A program made the position numbers and the translations under genes. From Acidimicrobiaceae bacterium (GTDB taxonomy: Bacteria; Actinomycetota; Acidimicrobiia; Acidimicrobiales; Aldehydirespiratoraceae), in NCBI GenBank assembly GCA_009835735.1, contig VXWX01000164.1, positions 1 to 40,044 on the forward strand: 40,044 bases of DNA, read 5' to 3'. The notes beneath the pieces were generated by a model that ran no database searches, had not been told where the DNA came from, and worked only from the letters and a program-made list of their open reading frames with translations. Of the stretch, positions 9,062 to 17,700 are shown piece after piece. Within the stretch, counting starts at the first letter, position 1; each line of letters starts with the position of its first letter.

Positions 9062-9099
9062 GGGATTCGGGATCCTACAACGGTAGCCTTGTGTCTCTG
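9062..9099. promoter_or_regulatory. Compact divergent promoter region (add / DEAD-box helicase)
   Basis: Only 38 bp separate the two starts. On the minus strand TAGGAT (9077-9072) is followed by 10 nt and the add GTG. On the plus strand TAGCCT (9084-9089) is followed by 10 nt and the helicase ATG at 9100. Both fit -10 boxes feeding almost leaderless transcripts. No convincing -35 boxes are seen. Confidence 0.5.
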
Positions 9100-10317
9100 A
9101 TGACCCTTTCTGATCCGCTCGTCGACGTCCGCTCGATGGGGGCCGACGCTTCTGAGCCGGTTCCCGCCGGATCCAGCACCTTCGCCGACCTCGGGTTATG
9201 CGACGAGATCGTGGTGGCGCTGACGGCACGAGGCATCACCGCTCCGTTCCCCATCCAGGCGCTCGCCATCCCTGATGCGCTGGCCGGCCGCGACGTGTGC
9301 GGCAAGGCCAAGACCGGTTCCGGCAAGACGCTCGCCTTCGGCCTGCCCATCCTGCAGCGGCTTCCCCGGTCGAAGCCCGGCTCGCCCACCGGCCTGGTGC
9401 TCGCTCCCACCCGCGAGCTGGCCAACCAGATCTGCGACGAGCTGGCCGCTCCCGCGGCCGCGGTCCGGCGCCGGGTTCTCGCCATCTACGGCGGGGCGCC
9501 CATCGACAAGCAGATCGCCAGTCTGAAAGACGGCGTCGATCTGGCGGTGGCCACGCCGGGCCGGATGATCGACCTGATCGACCGGGGCGCGGTGAGCTTG
9601 CGGGCCGTGCGCCATGTGGTGGTGGACGAGGCCGACCGGATGGCCGACATGGGCTTCCTGCCCCAGGTGGAGTGGATCCTGCGCAACGTCGACAGCGGCC
9701 ATCAGACCCTGCTGTTCTCGGCCACCCTCGATGGTGCGGTCGATTCGCTGATCAGGCGCTACCAGAGCCAGCCTTCGATGCACTCGGTGGCGCCCCGCGA
9801 GATCACCGTGGCCGAGATGGTCCACCGCTTCGTGGGCGTCCACAAGCTCGACAAGGTGAAGGTGGCCGCCGCCATCTCCGGAACGGCGCGGCGCACCCTG
9901 ATGTTCACCCGCACCAAGGTGGCGGCCGACCGGTTGGCCCGCGACCTGCGTCGCGAGGGCGTGAAGGCCGCGCCGATCCACGGCGACCTGCGCCAGGCGG
10001 CCCGCGAGAAGTCCCTGCGGCAGTTCATAGAGGGCAATCTGCCGGTGCTGGTGGCTACCGATGTGGCCGCCCGGGGCATCCACGTAGACGATGTCGACAT
10101 CGTGGTGCAGTACGACCCGCCGTCGGATCACAAGACCTATGTGCACCGGGCCGGGCGCACGGCCCGGGCGGGCGAGTCCGGCGTGGTGGTGACGCTGTCG
10201 CTCTGGGACGAGGAGCTCGACGTGAAGCGGCTCCAGCGGCGCCTCGAGCTCGACGAGCCGATCGTGGAGATGTTCTCCAACGACGCCCGCCTGCGGGACC
10301 TGGTTCACGGCATCTGA
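9100..10317 (+). CDS. DEAD-box ATP-dependent RNA helicase
   Basis: 405 residues; GTG at 9091 is an alternative start three codons earlier. All SF2 DEAD-box motifs are present in order: Q motif region (GITAPFPIQ), Walker A AKTGSGKT, PTRELANQI, TPGRMID, DEAD (about 176-179), SATLDG, LMFTRTK, VATDVAARGI and HRAGRTARAG. The C-terminus stops soon after the second RecA lobe, with no RNA-binding tail such as in DeaD/CsdA. It therefore resembles RhlE-type minimal helicases acting in ribosome assembly or RNA decay. The specific role is not determinable. Confidence 0.95.
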   Translation: MTLSDPLVDVRSMGADASEPVPAGSSTFADLGLCDEIVVALTARGITAPFPIQALAIPDALAGRDVCGKAKTGSGKTLAFGLPILQRLPRSKPGSPTGLVLAPTRELANQICDELAAPAAAVRRRVLAIYGGAPIDKQIASLKDGVDLAVATPGRMIDLIDRGAVSLRAVRHVVVDEADRMADMGFLPQVEWILRNVDSGHQTLLFSATLDGAVDSLIRRYQSQPSMHSVAPREITVAEMVHRFVGVHKLDKVKVAAAISGTARRTLMFTRTKVAADRLARDLRREGVKAAPIHGDLRQAAREKSLRQFIEGNLPVLVATDVAARGIHVDDVDIVVQYDPPSDHKTYVHRAGRTARAGESGVVVTLSLWDEELDVKRLQRRLELDEPIVEMFSNDARLRDLVHGI

Positions 10318-10360
10318 TCCGTTGCGGGCCGACAGGCACGTTTCGGCTGTCGTATCGGCC

Positions 10361-10366
10361 TAGACT
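10361..10366 (+). promoter_or_regulatory. Candidate -10 box for the metX transcript
   Basis: TAGACT lies about 13 bp before the first hairpin of the riboswitch leader, and its sequence matches the TAnnnT hexamers ahead of other genes here. A -35 box is not clear. Confidence 0.4.
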
Positions 10367-10373
10367 GGTCGGC

Positions 10374-10545
10374 GACCCTTACGGGTCAAGTCATCAAGAG
10401 CGGTCCGGCCCCCGGGTCGGGCCCGGCAACCTGGGACGGACACCCAAGGTGCCATCCCGCCTCCGGGCGGGGATGCGGCGCCGGCCAGCCGGCGCAACCA
10501 AGTGTCCTCAGGGGGAACACCCCCGGAGTCACTGGCCCTTGAGTA
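10374..10545 (+). ncRNA. SAM-binding riboswitch candidate (SAM-I/SAM-IV clan) upstream of metX
   Basis: The 297-bp gap before metX holds the S-box core: TCATCAAGAG (10391-10400), GCCCGGCAACC (10421-10431) and AAGGTGCCATCCCGC (10446-10460). These match the conserved internal-loop and J3/4 sequences of SAM aptamers. Hairpins follow in order: ATCCCGCC/GGCGGGGAT, GCGCCGGC/GCCGGCGC (about 10477-10494), and a long one with GGGGG-AACA-CCCCC and closing AGTG/CACT (10501-10533). A small GACCC/GGGTC hairpin (10374-10387) precedes the core. TCAAG (10387-10391) and CTTGA (10538-10542) could form a closing stem. There is no U-run terminator, so control is more likely at translation. Whether it is SAM-I or SAM-IV is not resolved. 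Confidence 0.75.
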
Positions 10546-10614
10546 TCCGGTCCGGGAGCCGGTCGTCGATCCAGGTGGAGCGACGGCGCTGAGCGCCGGC
10601 GACGAGGAGCAAGG

Positions 10615-11838
10615 TTGAGCGCAGGTTCCCACATCGAGCCTCCGACTTCCGCGGGCGGGCGAGCCGGCCCCGGGGGGCGCTTCCCGGCCGGGCTGCCCGT
10701 CACCGGCGCCTGGCAGCCCGGCGACCCCGCCGGCGACCGCCGGTTCGTGACGATCACCGACGGGAGGCCCTTCGCGCTGGAGTGGGGCGGCCGGCTTACC
10801 GAGGTGCGGCTGGCCTACGAGACCTGGGGCCAACTCGACGAGCAGGCCTCAAACGCAGTGCTGGTGTGCCACGCGCTCACCGGCGATTCACACGCGGCCG
10901 GCGAGAGCGGCCCGTCGCATCCCACTGCGGGCTGGTGGTCCGACATGATCGGTCCGGGCAAGGCGATCGACACCGACCGCTACTTCGTGGTGTGCAGCAA
11001 CGTTGTGGGCGGCTGCCAGGGCACGACCGGCCCCGCCGACGTCGACCCGGCCGACGGCCGGCGCTACGGGCCCCGCTTCCCGGTGGTGACGATCCGCGAC
11101 ATGGTCCGGGCGCAGTCCCTGCTGGCCGACCATCTCGGGATCCGACGCTGGCTCGGAGTGACCGGCGGCTCGATGGGAGGCATGCAGGTCCTGGAATGGG
11201 CGGCCATGTACCCCAGGAGGGTGCGGTCGATCCTGCCGCTGGCCACCTGCGCCGCGGCCAGCGCCCTGCAGCTCGCCTGGAGCGCGGTGGAGCGGCTGGC
11301 CATCGCCACCGACCCCGGCTGGTACGACGGCGACTACTACGACAAGCCCGAGGGACCGTGGATGGGTTTGGCGGTGGCGCGCCAGATCGCCCAGGTGACC
11401 TACCGGTCCGGCGAGTCCTTCGAGCGCCGGTTCGGGCGGCGGCTGTACGACGCGGAAGAGGACTTCGACCTGTGGGGCCGCTTCCAGATGGAGTCGTACC
11501 TGGACCATCACGGCCAGAAGCTCGTCAAGCGCTTCGACGCCAACACCTATGTGGTGCTCAACCGGTCGATGGACCTGCACGACATCGGGCGGGGGCGGGG
11601 CGGCATCGCGGCCGCGCTGGGCCGCATCGACGTGCCGGTGCTCACCGCGACGGTCACCAGCGACCGCCTGTACCCGCCCCATGAGCAGCAGGAGCTGACC
11701 GACGGGATCCTCGCTGGAGGCGGGGACTGCCGCCGCGTGTTCATTGACAGCGACGAGGGTCACGACGGGTTCCTGCTCGAGCACGAGCTCCTGCACGGTC
11801 CGGTGAGCAGCTTCCTGGAGGAGGTCCACGATGGCTGA
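10615..11838 (+). CDS. metX: Homoserine O-acetyltransferase
   Basis: A 407-residue alpha/beta-hydrolase-fold enzyme that activates homoserine with acetyl-CoA at the first committed step of methionine synthesis. The triad is visible: Ser186 in GGSMGGMQ, Asp350 in TSDRLYPP and His383 in GHDGFLLE. The substrate-pocket segments CHALTGDSHA and NVVGGCQGTTGP are typical of MetX. Such enzymes may use succinyl-CoA instead, and the sequence alone does not decide. The start is a TTG with GAGGAG about 5 nt upstream. The riboswitch leader suggests repression by SAM. The end overlaps the sulfhydrylase start by 8 bp. Confidence 0.95.
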   Translation: MSAGSHIEPPTSAGGRAGPGGRFPAGLPVTGAWQPGDPAGDRRFVTITDGRPFALEWGGRLTEVRLAYETWGQLDEQASNAVLVCHALTGDSHAAGESGPSHPTAGWWSDMIGPGKAIDTDRYFVVCSNVVGGCQGTTGPADVDPADGRRYGPRFPVVTIRDMVRAQSLLADHLGIRRWLGVTGGSMGGMQVLEWAAMYPRRVRSILPLATCAAASALQLAWSAVERLAIATDPGWYDGDYYDKPEGPWMGLAVARQIAQVTYRSGESFERRFGRRLYDAEEDFDLWGRFQMESYLDHHGQKLVKRFDANTYVVLNRSMDLHDIGRGRGGIAAALGRIDVPVLTATVTSDRLYPPHEQQELTDGILAGGGDCRRVFIDSDEGHDGFLLEHELLHGPVSSFLEEVHDG

Positions 11839-13039
11839 CGCTCCGGGCACTGGAGGTCTTCACGCCCACACCCGGGCGATCCGGGCCGGCCGGGCCGACA
11901 ACCAGAACGCGCTGGCTCCGATCCTGTGGGCCACTTCCACTTTCACCGCGGACAGCGTCTCGGAGGCCCGCGACCTGGCGGTCGACACCCACTCGACCCG
12001 GTTCTACACCCGCTACGGCAACCCGACCGTCAAGGCGTTCGAGGACGTCGTGGCCGACCTGGAGGGCACCGAGTCGGCCCGGGCGTTCGCCTCGGGCATG
12101 GGCGCGCTGAGCGCCATCGTGCTGGGGCTGTGCTCCAGCGGCGACCACATCGTGGCCCAGCGCCAGCTCTACGGCGGCACGCAGCTGCTGCTGCAGACGG
12201 CCTGTCCCCGCTTCGGCATCGGCGTGACCTTCGTCGACGGCACCGAGCCCGGCGCCTTCGCAGAGGCCGTCATTCCCGGGCGCACGGTGCTGGTGATCGC
12301 GGAGTCGCCGGCCAACCCCAAGCTGGACGTGATCGATCTGGCCGAGGTGGGGGCCATCGCCGGGCCGATGACGGTGGTCGATTCGACGTTCGCCACGCCG
12401 CTGGCCCAGAGGCCGGCCGAGTTCGGGGTCGATCTGGTGGTGCATTCGGCTACCAAGGCCATCGCCGGCCACAACGACGCCACGATCGGGGTCGTGGCCG
12501 GGAGCGAAGAGCTGCTGGCGTGGCTGTGGAGCTACGCGGTGCTCCACGGCGCGGCGGCCTCGCCGTTCGACGCTTTGAACGCACTTAGGGGTATCCGCAC
12601 GCTGGCGGTGCGGCTGCGGCAGCAGACCGACACCGCCACCGCGCTGGCCGAGGCGCTGGAGGGCCATCCGGCGGTGGAGGCCGTGTACTACCCGGGCTTG
12701 GAGTCGCATCCCCAGCACGAGCTGGCCGCCAAGCAGATGGAGCTGGCCGGGGGCCTGGTCACCTTCGAGCTGCGGGGCGGGTACGAGGCCGGCCGGTTGT
12801 TCATGGAGGAGGTCCGGGTGGTGCAGTTCGCCACCTCGCTGGGCGGCCCGGAGAGCCTGGTCACCCATCCGGCGTCCACGACCCATGTGAGCCTGCTTCC
12901 CGCCGAGTTGGAGGCGATCTGCATCGGTCCGGGCACGGTCCGATTCTCGGCGGGGTTGGAGCACACCGACGATGTGGTCGCCGACGTGATCGGCGCGCTG
13001 GATCGGGTGGAAGAGATCGTCCCGTCGGCGGATCGGTAG
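11831..13039 (+). CDS. PLP-dependent O-acylhomoserine sulfhydrylase / cystathionine gamma-synthase family
   Basis: 402 residues of the Cys/Met-metabolism PLP family. Hallmarks are YTRYGNPT near the N-terminus, ASGMGALSAIV, the ESPANPKLDVIDL block, the PLP-Asp in VVDSTFATPL and the Schiff-base Lys209 in SATKAIAGH. The ATG lies inside the end of metX (8-bp overlap), so the two are coupled and share the riboswitch. Context points to direct sulfhydrylation of O-acetylhomoserine to homocysteine or to cystathionine formation. The length (about 400, without the insert of ~430-residue MetY) leaves MetZ- or MetB-type chemistry open, so no symbol is given. Confidence 0.9.
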   Translation: MADAPGTGGLHAHTRAIRAGRADNQNALAPILWATSTFTADSVSEARDLAVDTHSTRFYTRYGNPTVKAFEDVVADLEGTESARAFASGMGALSAIVLGLCSSGDHIVAQRQLYGGTQLLLQTACPRFGIGVTFVDGTEPGAFAEAVIPGRTVLVIAESPANPKLDVIDLAEVGAIAGPMTVVDSTFATPLAQRPAEFGVDLVVHSATKAIAGHNDATIGVVAGSEELLAWLWSYAVLHGAAASPFDALNALRGIRTLAVRLRQQTDTATALAEALEGHPAVEAVYYPGLESHPQHELAAKQMELAGGLVTFELRGGYEAGRLFMEEVRVVQFATSLGGPESLVTHPASTTHVSLLPAELEAICIGPGTVRFSAGLEHTDDVVADVIGALDRVEEIVPSADR

Positions 13040-13042
13040 CGT
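13037..13042 (+). promoter_or_regulatory. -10 box overlapping the upstream stop codon
   Basis: TAGCGT begins with the TAG stop of the sulfhydrylase gene and is followed by 7 nt and the GTG at 13050. Transcription starting 6-8 nt past the box would give a leaderless mRNA. Confidence 0.45.
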
Positions 13043-13049
13043 CGGGCGC

Positions 13050-13601
13050 GTGCGTTTGAGCAGAGGTCTGGCGGCGGCACCGCTGCTGGCTCTCGCGTTG
13101 AGCCTGCTGGCGGCCTCGCCTCTCTCGGCTGCCGACGGTCCCGACGGGGCAGTGGTCGGCGCTGGGGGGTCGGACGTCCTGCGGGTGGTGAGCTCGACCC
13201 AGTCCGAGGTGGAGGCCGATCCCGATTCTGGTTCCGACCGGCGTCTGGTCGACCGCGCGAGCAGCGAGCGGATTGATGCGGTGGTGATCGCCCTGTGGAC
13301 GATCGCTGGGGTGATGACGGTTCTGCTGGGGCTCTTCCTGTGGCACACCAGCCCCCGCCGGCGCTTGAGGCTGGCCGGCGCCGGACCGGCGGGGGAGGAC
13401 TCGTCGAGAGGGCGCTTCGAGGCGATGGCGCGGGAGGCGCTCCTCTGGTTGCGCTCGAAGCTGGCTTCGCGAAAGGAGTCTGGATCTGCCGGCGACAGCT
13501 CCCAGCAGGAGTCTGATGGGGAGTCCTCTGAATCGGAGTTCGTGGACGAGTCGGCTGTGTGGAAGTTCAGCGAGGAGAACGGCGAGCAGCGTTCGGTCTA
13601 G
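13050..13601 (+). CDS. Hypothetical secreted/membrane-anchored protein
   Basis: 183 residues with a GTG start. A signal-peptide-like segment (LAAAPLLALALSLLAASPLSAA) is followed by ~45 polar, Gly/Asp/Ser-rich residues outside the membrane. One transmembrane helix follows (VVIALWTIAGVMTVLLGLFLW, about 76-96), then a basic stop-transfer (RRRLRL) and an acidic, Ser-rich cytoplasmic tail. No domain is recognised. A -10-like TAGCGT just before the start suggests its own leaderless transcript rather than pure read-through from the met operon. Confidence 0.65.
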   Translation: MRLSRGLAAAPLLALALSLLAASPLSAADGPDGAVVGAGGSDVLRVVSSTQSEVEADPDSGSDRRLVDRASSERIDAVVIALWTIAGVMTVLLGLFLWHTSPRRRLRLAGAGPAGEDSSRGRFEAMAREALLWLRSKLASRKESGSAGDSSQQESDGESSESEFVDESAVWKFSEENGEQRSV

Positions 13602-13611
13602 ATTGGCGGGC

Positions 13612-13836
13612 ATGGCCGAGGGTTTCGACGCTGACGCGATGATCGAGCGCTTCCGCGAGCGCGCTGCGGGGGTGAAGCGGCGGAACCTCCCGCCAGTGGC
13701 CGGCGAGGAGCGGCGGCACTTTCTGGAGCAGGCGCAGCTGGACTTCCAGGACTTCGCGATGATCGGTGACGCCGAGGCCACGATGGAGGACGGCGTCCTG
13801 CGTCTGAGCATCGATCTGCGTCCCCCGGAGGGGTAG
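13612..13836 (+). CDS. Small conserved hypothetical protein (74 aa)
   Basis: The ATG at 13612 is preceded by TAGATT-N7, where TAG is the stop of the upstream gene. The same frame is open further upstream, but that part would overlap the preceding gene. The protein is acidic and helical at first (DADAMIERFRERAAGVKRRNLPPVAGEERRHFLEQAQLDFQDFAMIGD, in pieces), then ends with a short beta-like segment DGVLRLSIDLRP. No catalytic motif; it resembles small uncharacterised proteins carried next to similar loci in related actinobacteria, but this is from memory only. Confidence 0.6.
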   Translation: MAEGFDADAMIERFRERAAGVKRRNLPPVAGEERRHFLEQAQLDFQDFAMIGDAEATMEDGVLRLSIDLRPPEG

Positions 13837-13881
13837 CTAGAGGCGTGGGCCTCGGGGTGGGACGGTAGGATCGTCCATCCC

Positions 13882-13954
13882 GCGGACGTAGCTCAGTTGG
13901 TAGAGCGCAACCTTGCCAAGGTTGAGGTCGCCGGTTCGAGGCCGGTCGTCCGCT
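13882..13954 (+). tRNA. tRNA-Gly(GCC)
   Basis: A complete cloverleaf: acceptor GCGGACG/CGTCCGC with T discriminator, D-stem GCTC/GAGC, anticodon stem CAACC/GGTTG with loop TTGCCAA (anticodon GCC, T33 present), and T-stem GCCGG/CCGGT around TTCGAGG. CCA is not encoded. TAGGAT at 13866-13871 is a likely -10 box. Confidence 0.97.
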
Positions 13955-13957
13955 CGG

Positions 13958-14548
13958 ATGGATACCGCCGGAGTCCTCCGCGTGGAGGTTGGAGCAGGGC
14001 CCGGCGAGGGAGTCGGCACGATGCTCCTAGTGCTCGGCGACTACTGGCAGCCCGACCGTGACGAGCGCACCGAGATCGGCGAGCTGGTCTGCCGGGCCAA
14101 GGACCAGGGCGATCCCGGGGCTGCGTCGGAACTGGCCGAGCGGTTCGCCAGCCTGGCCACGGCCCTGCCGGAGGCGTCCGGCGGTCTGCCGCGGCTGGTG
14201 GTGCCGGTGCCGTCCGGGCCGGGGCCGGCCGGCGACGGTGGTCGGCCGTCTCTCGCGAAGATGCTTGCGTCGTCGCTGGCCGCCGCGGGAGCAGGGGAGT
14301 ACCGGCCGAGCCTCGTGGTGAAGAGCACCCCCACGCCTCGCATGCGCCACGTGGAGCCCGAGCGTCGGGCCGAGGTGGTGGCGTCGGCCGGCTACAGGGC
14401 CAATGAGCCCGTGGTCGGACGCCACATCGTGGTGGTCGACGACGTAGTGCTGACCGGCACCACGCTGAACGCAGTGTCGACCTGCCTGCACGACGCGGGC
14501 GCGGCCTCGGTCACAGCGGCCGTCGCGGCCCGCACCAGGCTCCGCTGA
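13958..14548 (+). CDS. ComF-like phosphoribosyltransferase-fold protein
   Basis: About 196 residues from the ATG at 13958, three bases after tRNA-Gly; an ATG at 14021 is possible. Residues ~60-190 carry a type I PRTase core: a VVPVPSGPG hydrophobic strand, a TPTPRMRHVEPERRAEV segment like the ComF 'hood', and the PRPP loop HIVVVDDVVLTGTTL. ComF proteins of competence/DNA-uptake operons have an N-terminal Cys4 zinc ribbon; none is present here, and the N-terminal part is unlike theirs. The protein may be a free-standing PRTase of unknown substrate. Its start hugging a tRNA end suggests it is read from the tRNA transcript or from its own unseen promoter. Confidence 0.75.
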   Translation: MDTAGVLRVEVGAGPGEGVGTMLLVLGDYWQPDRDERTEIGELVCRAKDQGDPGAASELAERFASLATALPEASGGLPRLVVPVPSGPGPAGDGGRPSLAKMLASSLAAAGAGEYRPSLVVKSTPTPRMRHVEPERRAEVVASAGYRANEPVVGRHIVVVDDVVLTGTTLNAVSTCLHDAGAASVTAAVAARTRLR

Positions 14549-14588
14549 GACCGCCCGTGCGCGTGCCGCCGGTACGCTGCGAATCCCT

Positions 14589-14666
14589 GCGCCGGTGCCC
14601 GAGCGGACCAAGGGAACGGCCTGCAAAGCCGTAAAGCCGCGGGTTCAAATCCCGCCCGGCGCTCCA
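14589..14666 (+). tRNA. tRNA-Cys(GCA)
   Basis: Acceptor GCGCCGG/CCGGCGC, discriminator T and an encoded CCA (14664-14666). The anticodon stem ACGGC/GCCGT encloses CTGCAAA (anticodon GCA). The T-arm is GCGGG/CCCGC around TTCAAAT, and the variable loop is slightly long (AAAGCC). TACGCT at 14573-14578 is a likely -10 box. Confidence 0.95.
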
Positions 14667-14762
14667 GCTTCCAGCATCCAGCGGCGGGTTCGCACGCATC
14701 TTCCGTTCGCGGTTCGTTCCACTCTGCCGGAAGAAGAAATTGTATGTACTACTTTTGGATCC

Positions 14763-17700
14763 GTGGCCGCATGTCGCGTTCAATGGGTCAAACGGTTGGC
14801 TGTCTTGGCCGCTATAGCGGTGGTGTCAGTGGCGGTGGCGGCGGCGCCGGGCGCGGCCCAGGATGGTGCGACCTATTCGGACGTGCCTGCCGATGCCTAC
14901 TACGCGGAGGCTGTCAGCAGGCTGTCCGCGGACGGTGTGTTCGAGGGCACAGAGTGCGATGAGGGGTTCTGTCCGGCTGATGCGATAGACCGCGCCACGA
15001 TGGCGGTGTGGGCCGTGCGTGTCCTCGATGATGCGGACCCCGCGCCGGTGAGTTCCACACGCTTTGCTGATGTGGACGCGACGCATGCTCACGCCGCGTT
15101 CATGGAGCGCCTAGCAGCACTCGGTGTCACCCAGGGGTGCGGAGACGGCACCAACTTCTGCCCCGACAGCGCCGTGACCCGCGCCGAGATGGCCGTGTTC
15201 CTGTCGCGGGCCTTTGATCTGGCTGAAGGACCAGATCCCGGCTTTGGCGATGTGCCTGCTGATGCCTGGTACGCGGCCGACGTCGCCAAGCTCGCTGCGT
15301 CGGGCGTCACCACCGGATGCGGGGACGGCACCAACTTCTGCCCGGACCAAGACACCACCAGAGCCCAGATGGCGATCTTCCTGGCCCGCGCCCTGGGCCT
15401 GATCGAGCTGCCCGCATCGGTCCGGTTCATAGCCGTGGACACCGGCCATGTGCATTCGTGCGGCCTACGGACTGACAGCACTGTCGTCTGCTGGGGCGAC
15501 AACGCCCACGGGCAGGCCGACGCTCCCGACGGGGCGTTCGAGGCGGTCTCCGCCGGCGGCACATGGGACAGGAGCCATTCGTGCGGTGTGCGCGTCGACG
15601 CGACAGTCGTCTGCTGGGGCTCCAACAACGTCAAGCAGAGCGACGCTCCTGGTGGGGAGTTCGTGATGGTCTCGGCCGGCGGCTATCACTCGTGCGGTGT
15701 GCGCGTCGACGCGACGGTCGCCTGCTGGGGCTGGAACCTGTACGGGCAGAGCGACGCTCCTGGTGGGGAGTTCGTGATGGTCTCGGCCGGCGGCCGCTAT
15801 TCGTGCGGGTTGCGCGTCGACGGCACAGTCGCCTGCTGGGGTTTGAGCAGCGGCGGGGTGACGGACGCTCCTGGCGGGGAATTCGTGACGATCTCGTCGG
15901 CCGGCTCACATTCGTGCGGTGTGCGCGTCGACGCAACGGTCGACTGCTGGGGCGTCGACATCGGACTGACGGATGCTCCTGGTGGGAAGTTCGCGGCGGT
16001 CTCGGTCGGCGGTTATCACACGTGCGGTCTGCGTGGCGATGGAAGTGTCGTCTGCTGGCGCCTCTACCCCTGGCAGCGGGCTGTTCCCGACGGGAAGTTC
16101 GTGGCGGTTTCCGCCGGCCAACGTCATTCGTGCGGTCTGCGGGCCGAGGGAACGGTGGTCTGCTGGGGCGACCACTCGGACTATGCCTCGCCGGGTGAGG
16201 CGCCGGTCGGACAGTTCACGGCTGTGGTGGCCGGCGATCAACATGCGTGCGGTCTGCGTGTCGACAGCACTGTTGTCTGCTGGGGCAGGAGCCTCTTCGG
16301 GGAGGCGCAGGCTTCTCCCGGGCGTTTCAGCGCGGTCTCGGCCGGCGGCTATCAATCGTGCGGGGTGAGAGTTGACGGCACGGTCGCCTGCTGGGGCGAA
16401 CGCGCCTACCGGCAGGCCGACGTTGCCGGCGGGAAGTTCAGGTCAGTGACGAGCAGCAATCGGTACTCGTGCGGTCTGCGGGTCAACGACACCGTCGAGT
16501 GTTGGGGCGTGATCGACCACGCCACCGTCCTGCCGATCCGTGGTCAGTTCAACGAGATCGACGCGGGCGACAGGTCTGTGTGCGGGCTGCGTCGTGATCG
16601 GACGATTGCTTGCTGGACGCCGCTGCATGACGCTCAGGAGGACCCTCCCGCCGGTCGCTTCGACGGGGTGTCGGTCGGCGGTGCGCACGGCTGCGGGCTG
16701 CGCTCTGAGGGAACGGTGGCCTGCTGGGGTGACAACTCCCATGGACAGTCCGACGCCCCGGACGGCCGGTTCATCGCTGTCTCGGCCGGAGGACAGCATT
16801 CCTGTGGCCTAAGCGCCGACATGGCCGTCGAGTGCTGGGGCGACGACTCCTTCGGGCAGACGGAGGCCCCATCCGGGCAGTTTGAAGCGATCGCGGCCGG
16901 CTCAGACTTCTCGTGCGGCGTGCACGCGTCCGGCGCCATCCGGTGCTGGGGTTCTCACGTAGCCGGTTCGCCGGTCGGGGTGCAAGCGATAGGCGAACCC
17001 CGCGGGCCAGATCCCCACAGCTGCCGGCCCTTCGCCAATGGGGGCATATCGACGGGCTTCCCGCTGGATCCACAGGTGTCCTCGACCACGGGCCGGCTGC
17101 GGGTGGCGGTTCTGTTCGTGGACTTCGGCGATGCCATAGGAATCAACAGCGCTCAGCAGGAGAGCCTGAGGGGATTGCCCTACATGAGGCAGTTCCTGGA
17201 ATCCTCGAGCTACCGCAGGCTGCGGATCGAGTCCGTGCCGCTGTTCCAATGGCTGCGGGCCCAGCACGGCTACCAGCACTACCTTCGATCGTCGGTGTTC
17301 GGGCTGGAGGACATCCAGCGCGGCATCGATCGGGAGGCGGTGCGGTTGGCGGATCCCCACTTCGACTTCAGCGGGATCGACGCCTTGATGATCGTCATGC
17401 CCAGCGCGCACTTCCGCGGCGGCAACGCCACTGGCTACGTCGATACCGCGGAAGGACGGGTGTCGACGCTGCGGGTCAACACGTTTCCTGGGGCCGGACG
17501 CGTGGACGTGGGTTATGTGATGGCCCACGAGCTGGCCCACAACCTTGGGTTGGCGGACCTGTACTCCTACAAGGGGAGCCCTTACACGAGCTACCGTCGG
17601 CCGGCGCCTCCTGCCGACGGCAGGCCGTGGCGCTGGGTCGAGCTGGGACTGATGGGCCTGTCCTCCTGGGTGCCCACGGACCGGGTCGCCGCCAGCGAGA

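Noticed and set aside
7955-9229. Longer N-terminus for adenosine deaminase starting at 9229
   Set aside because: The extra 56 residues are Arg/Pro-rich, without family similarity, and overlap the divergent helicase gene.
11741-13348. Long minus-strand open frame opposite metX end and the sulfhydrylase
   Set aside because: Arg/His-rich shadow; the plus-strand enzymes have full catalytic motifs.
14511-14783. Minus-strand frame containing SAGRDLNPRLYGFAGR
   Set aside because: The typical false protein produced by the reverse complement of a tRNA (here tRNA-Cys).
15423-16980. Regular ~111-bp repeats, considered as a non-coding satellite
   Set aside because: They are in-frame coding repeats with conserved Cys-Gly and Cys-Trp-Gly.
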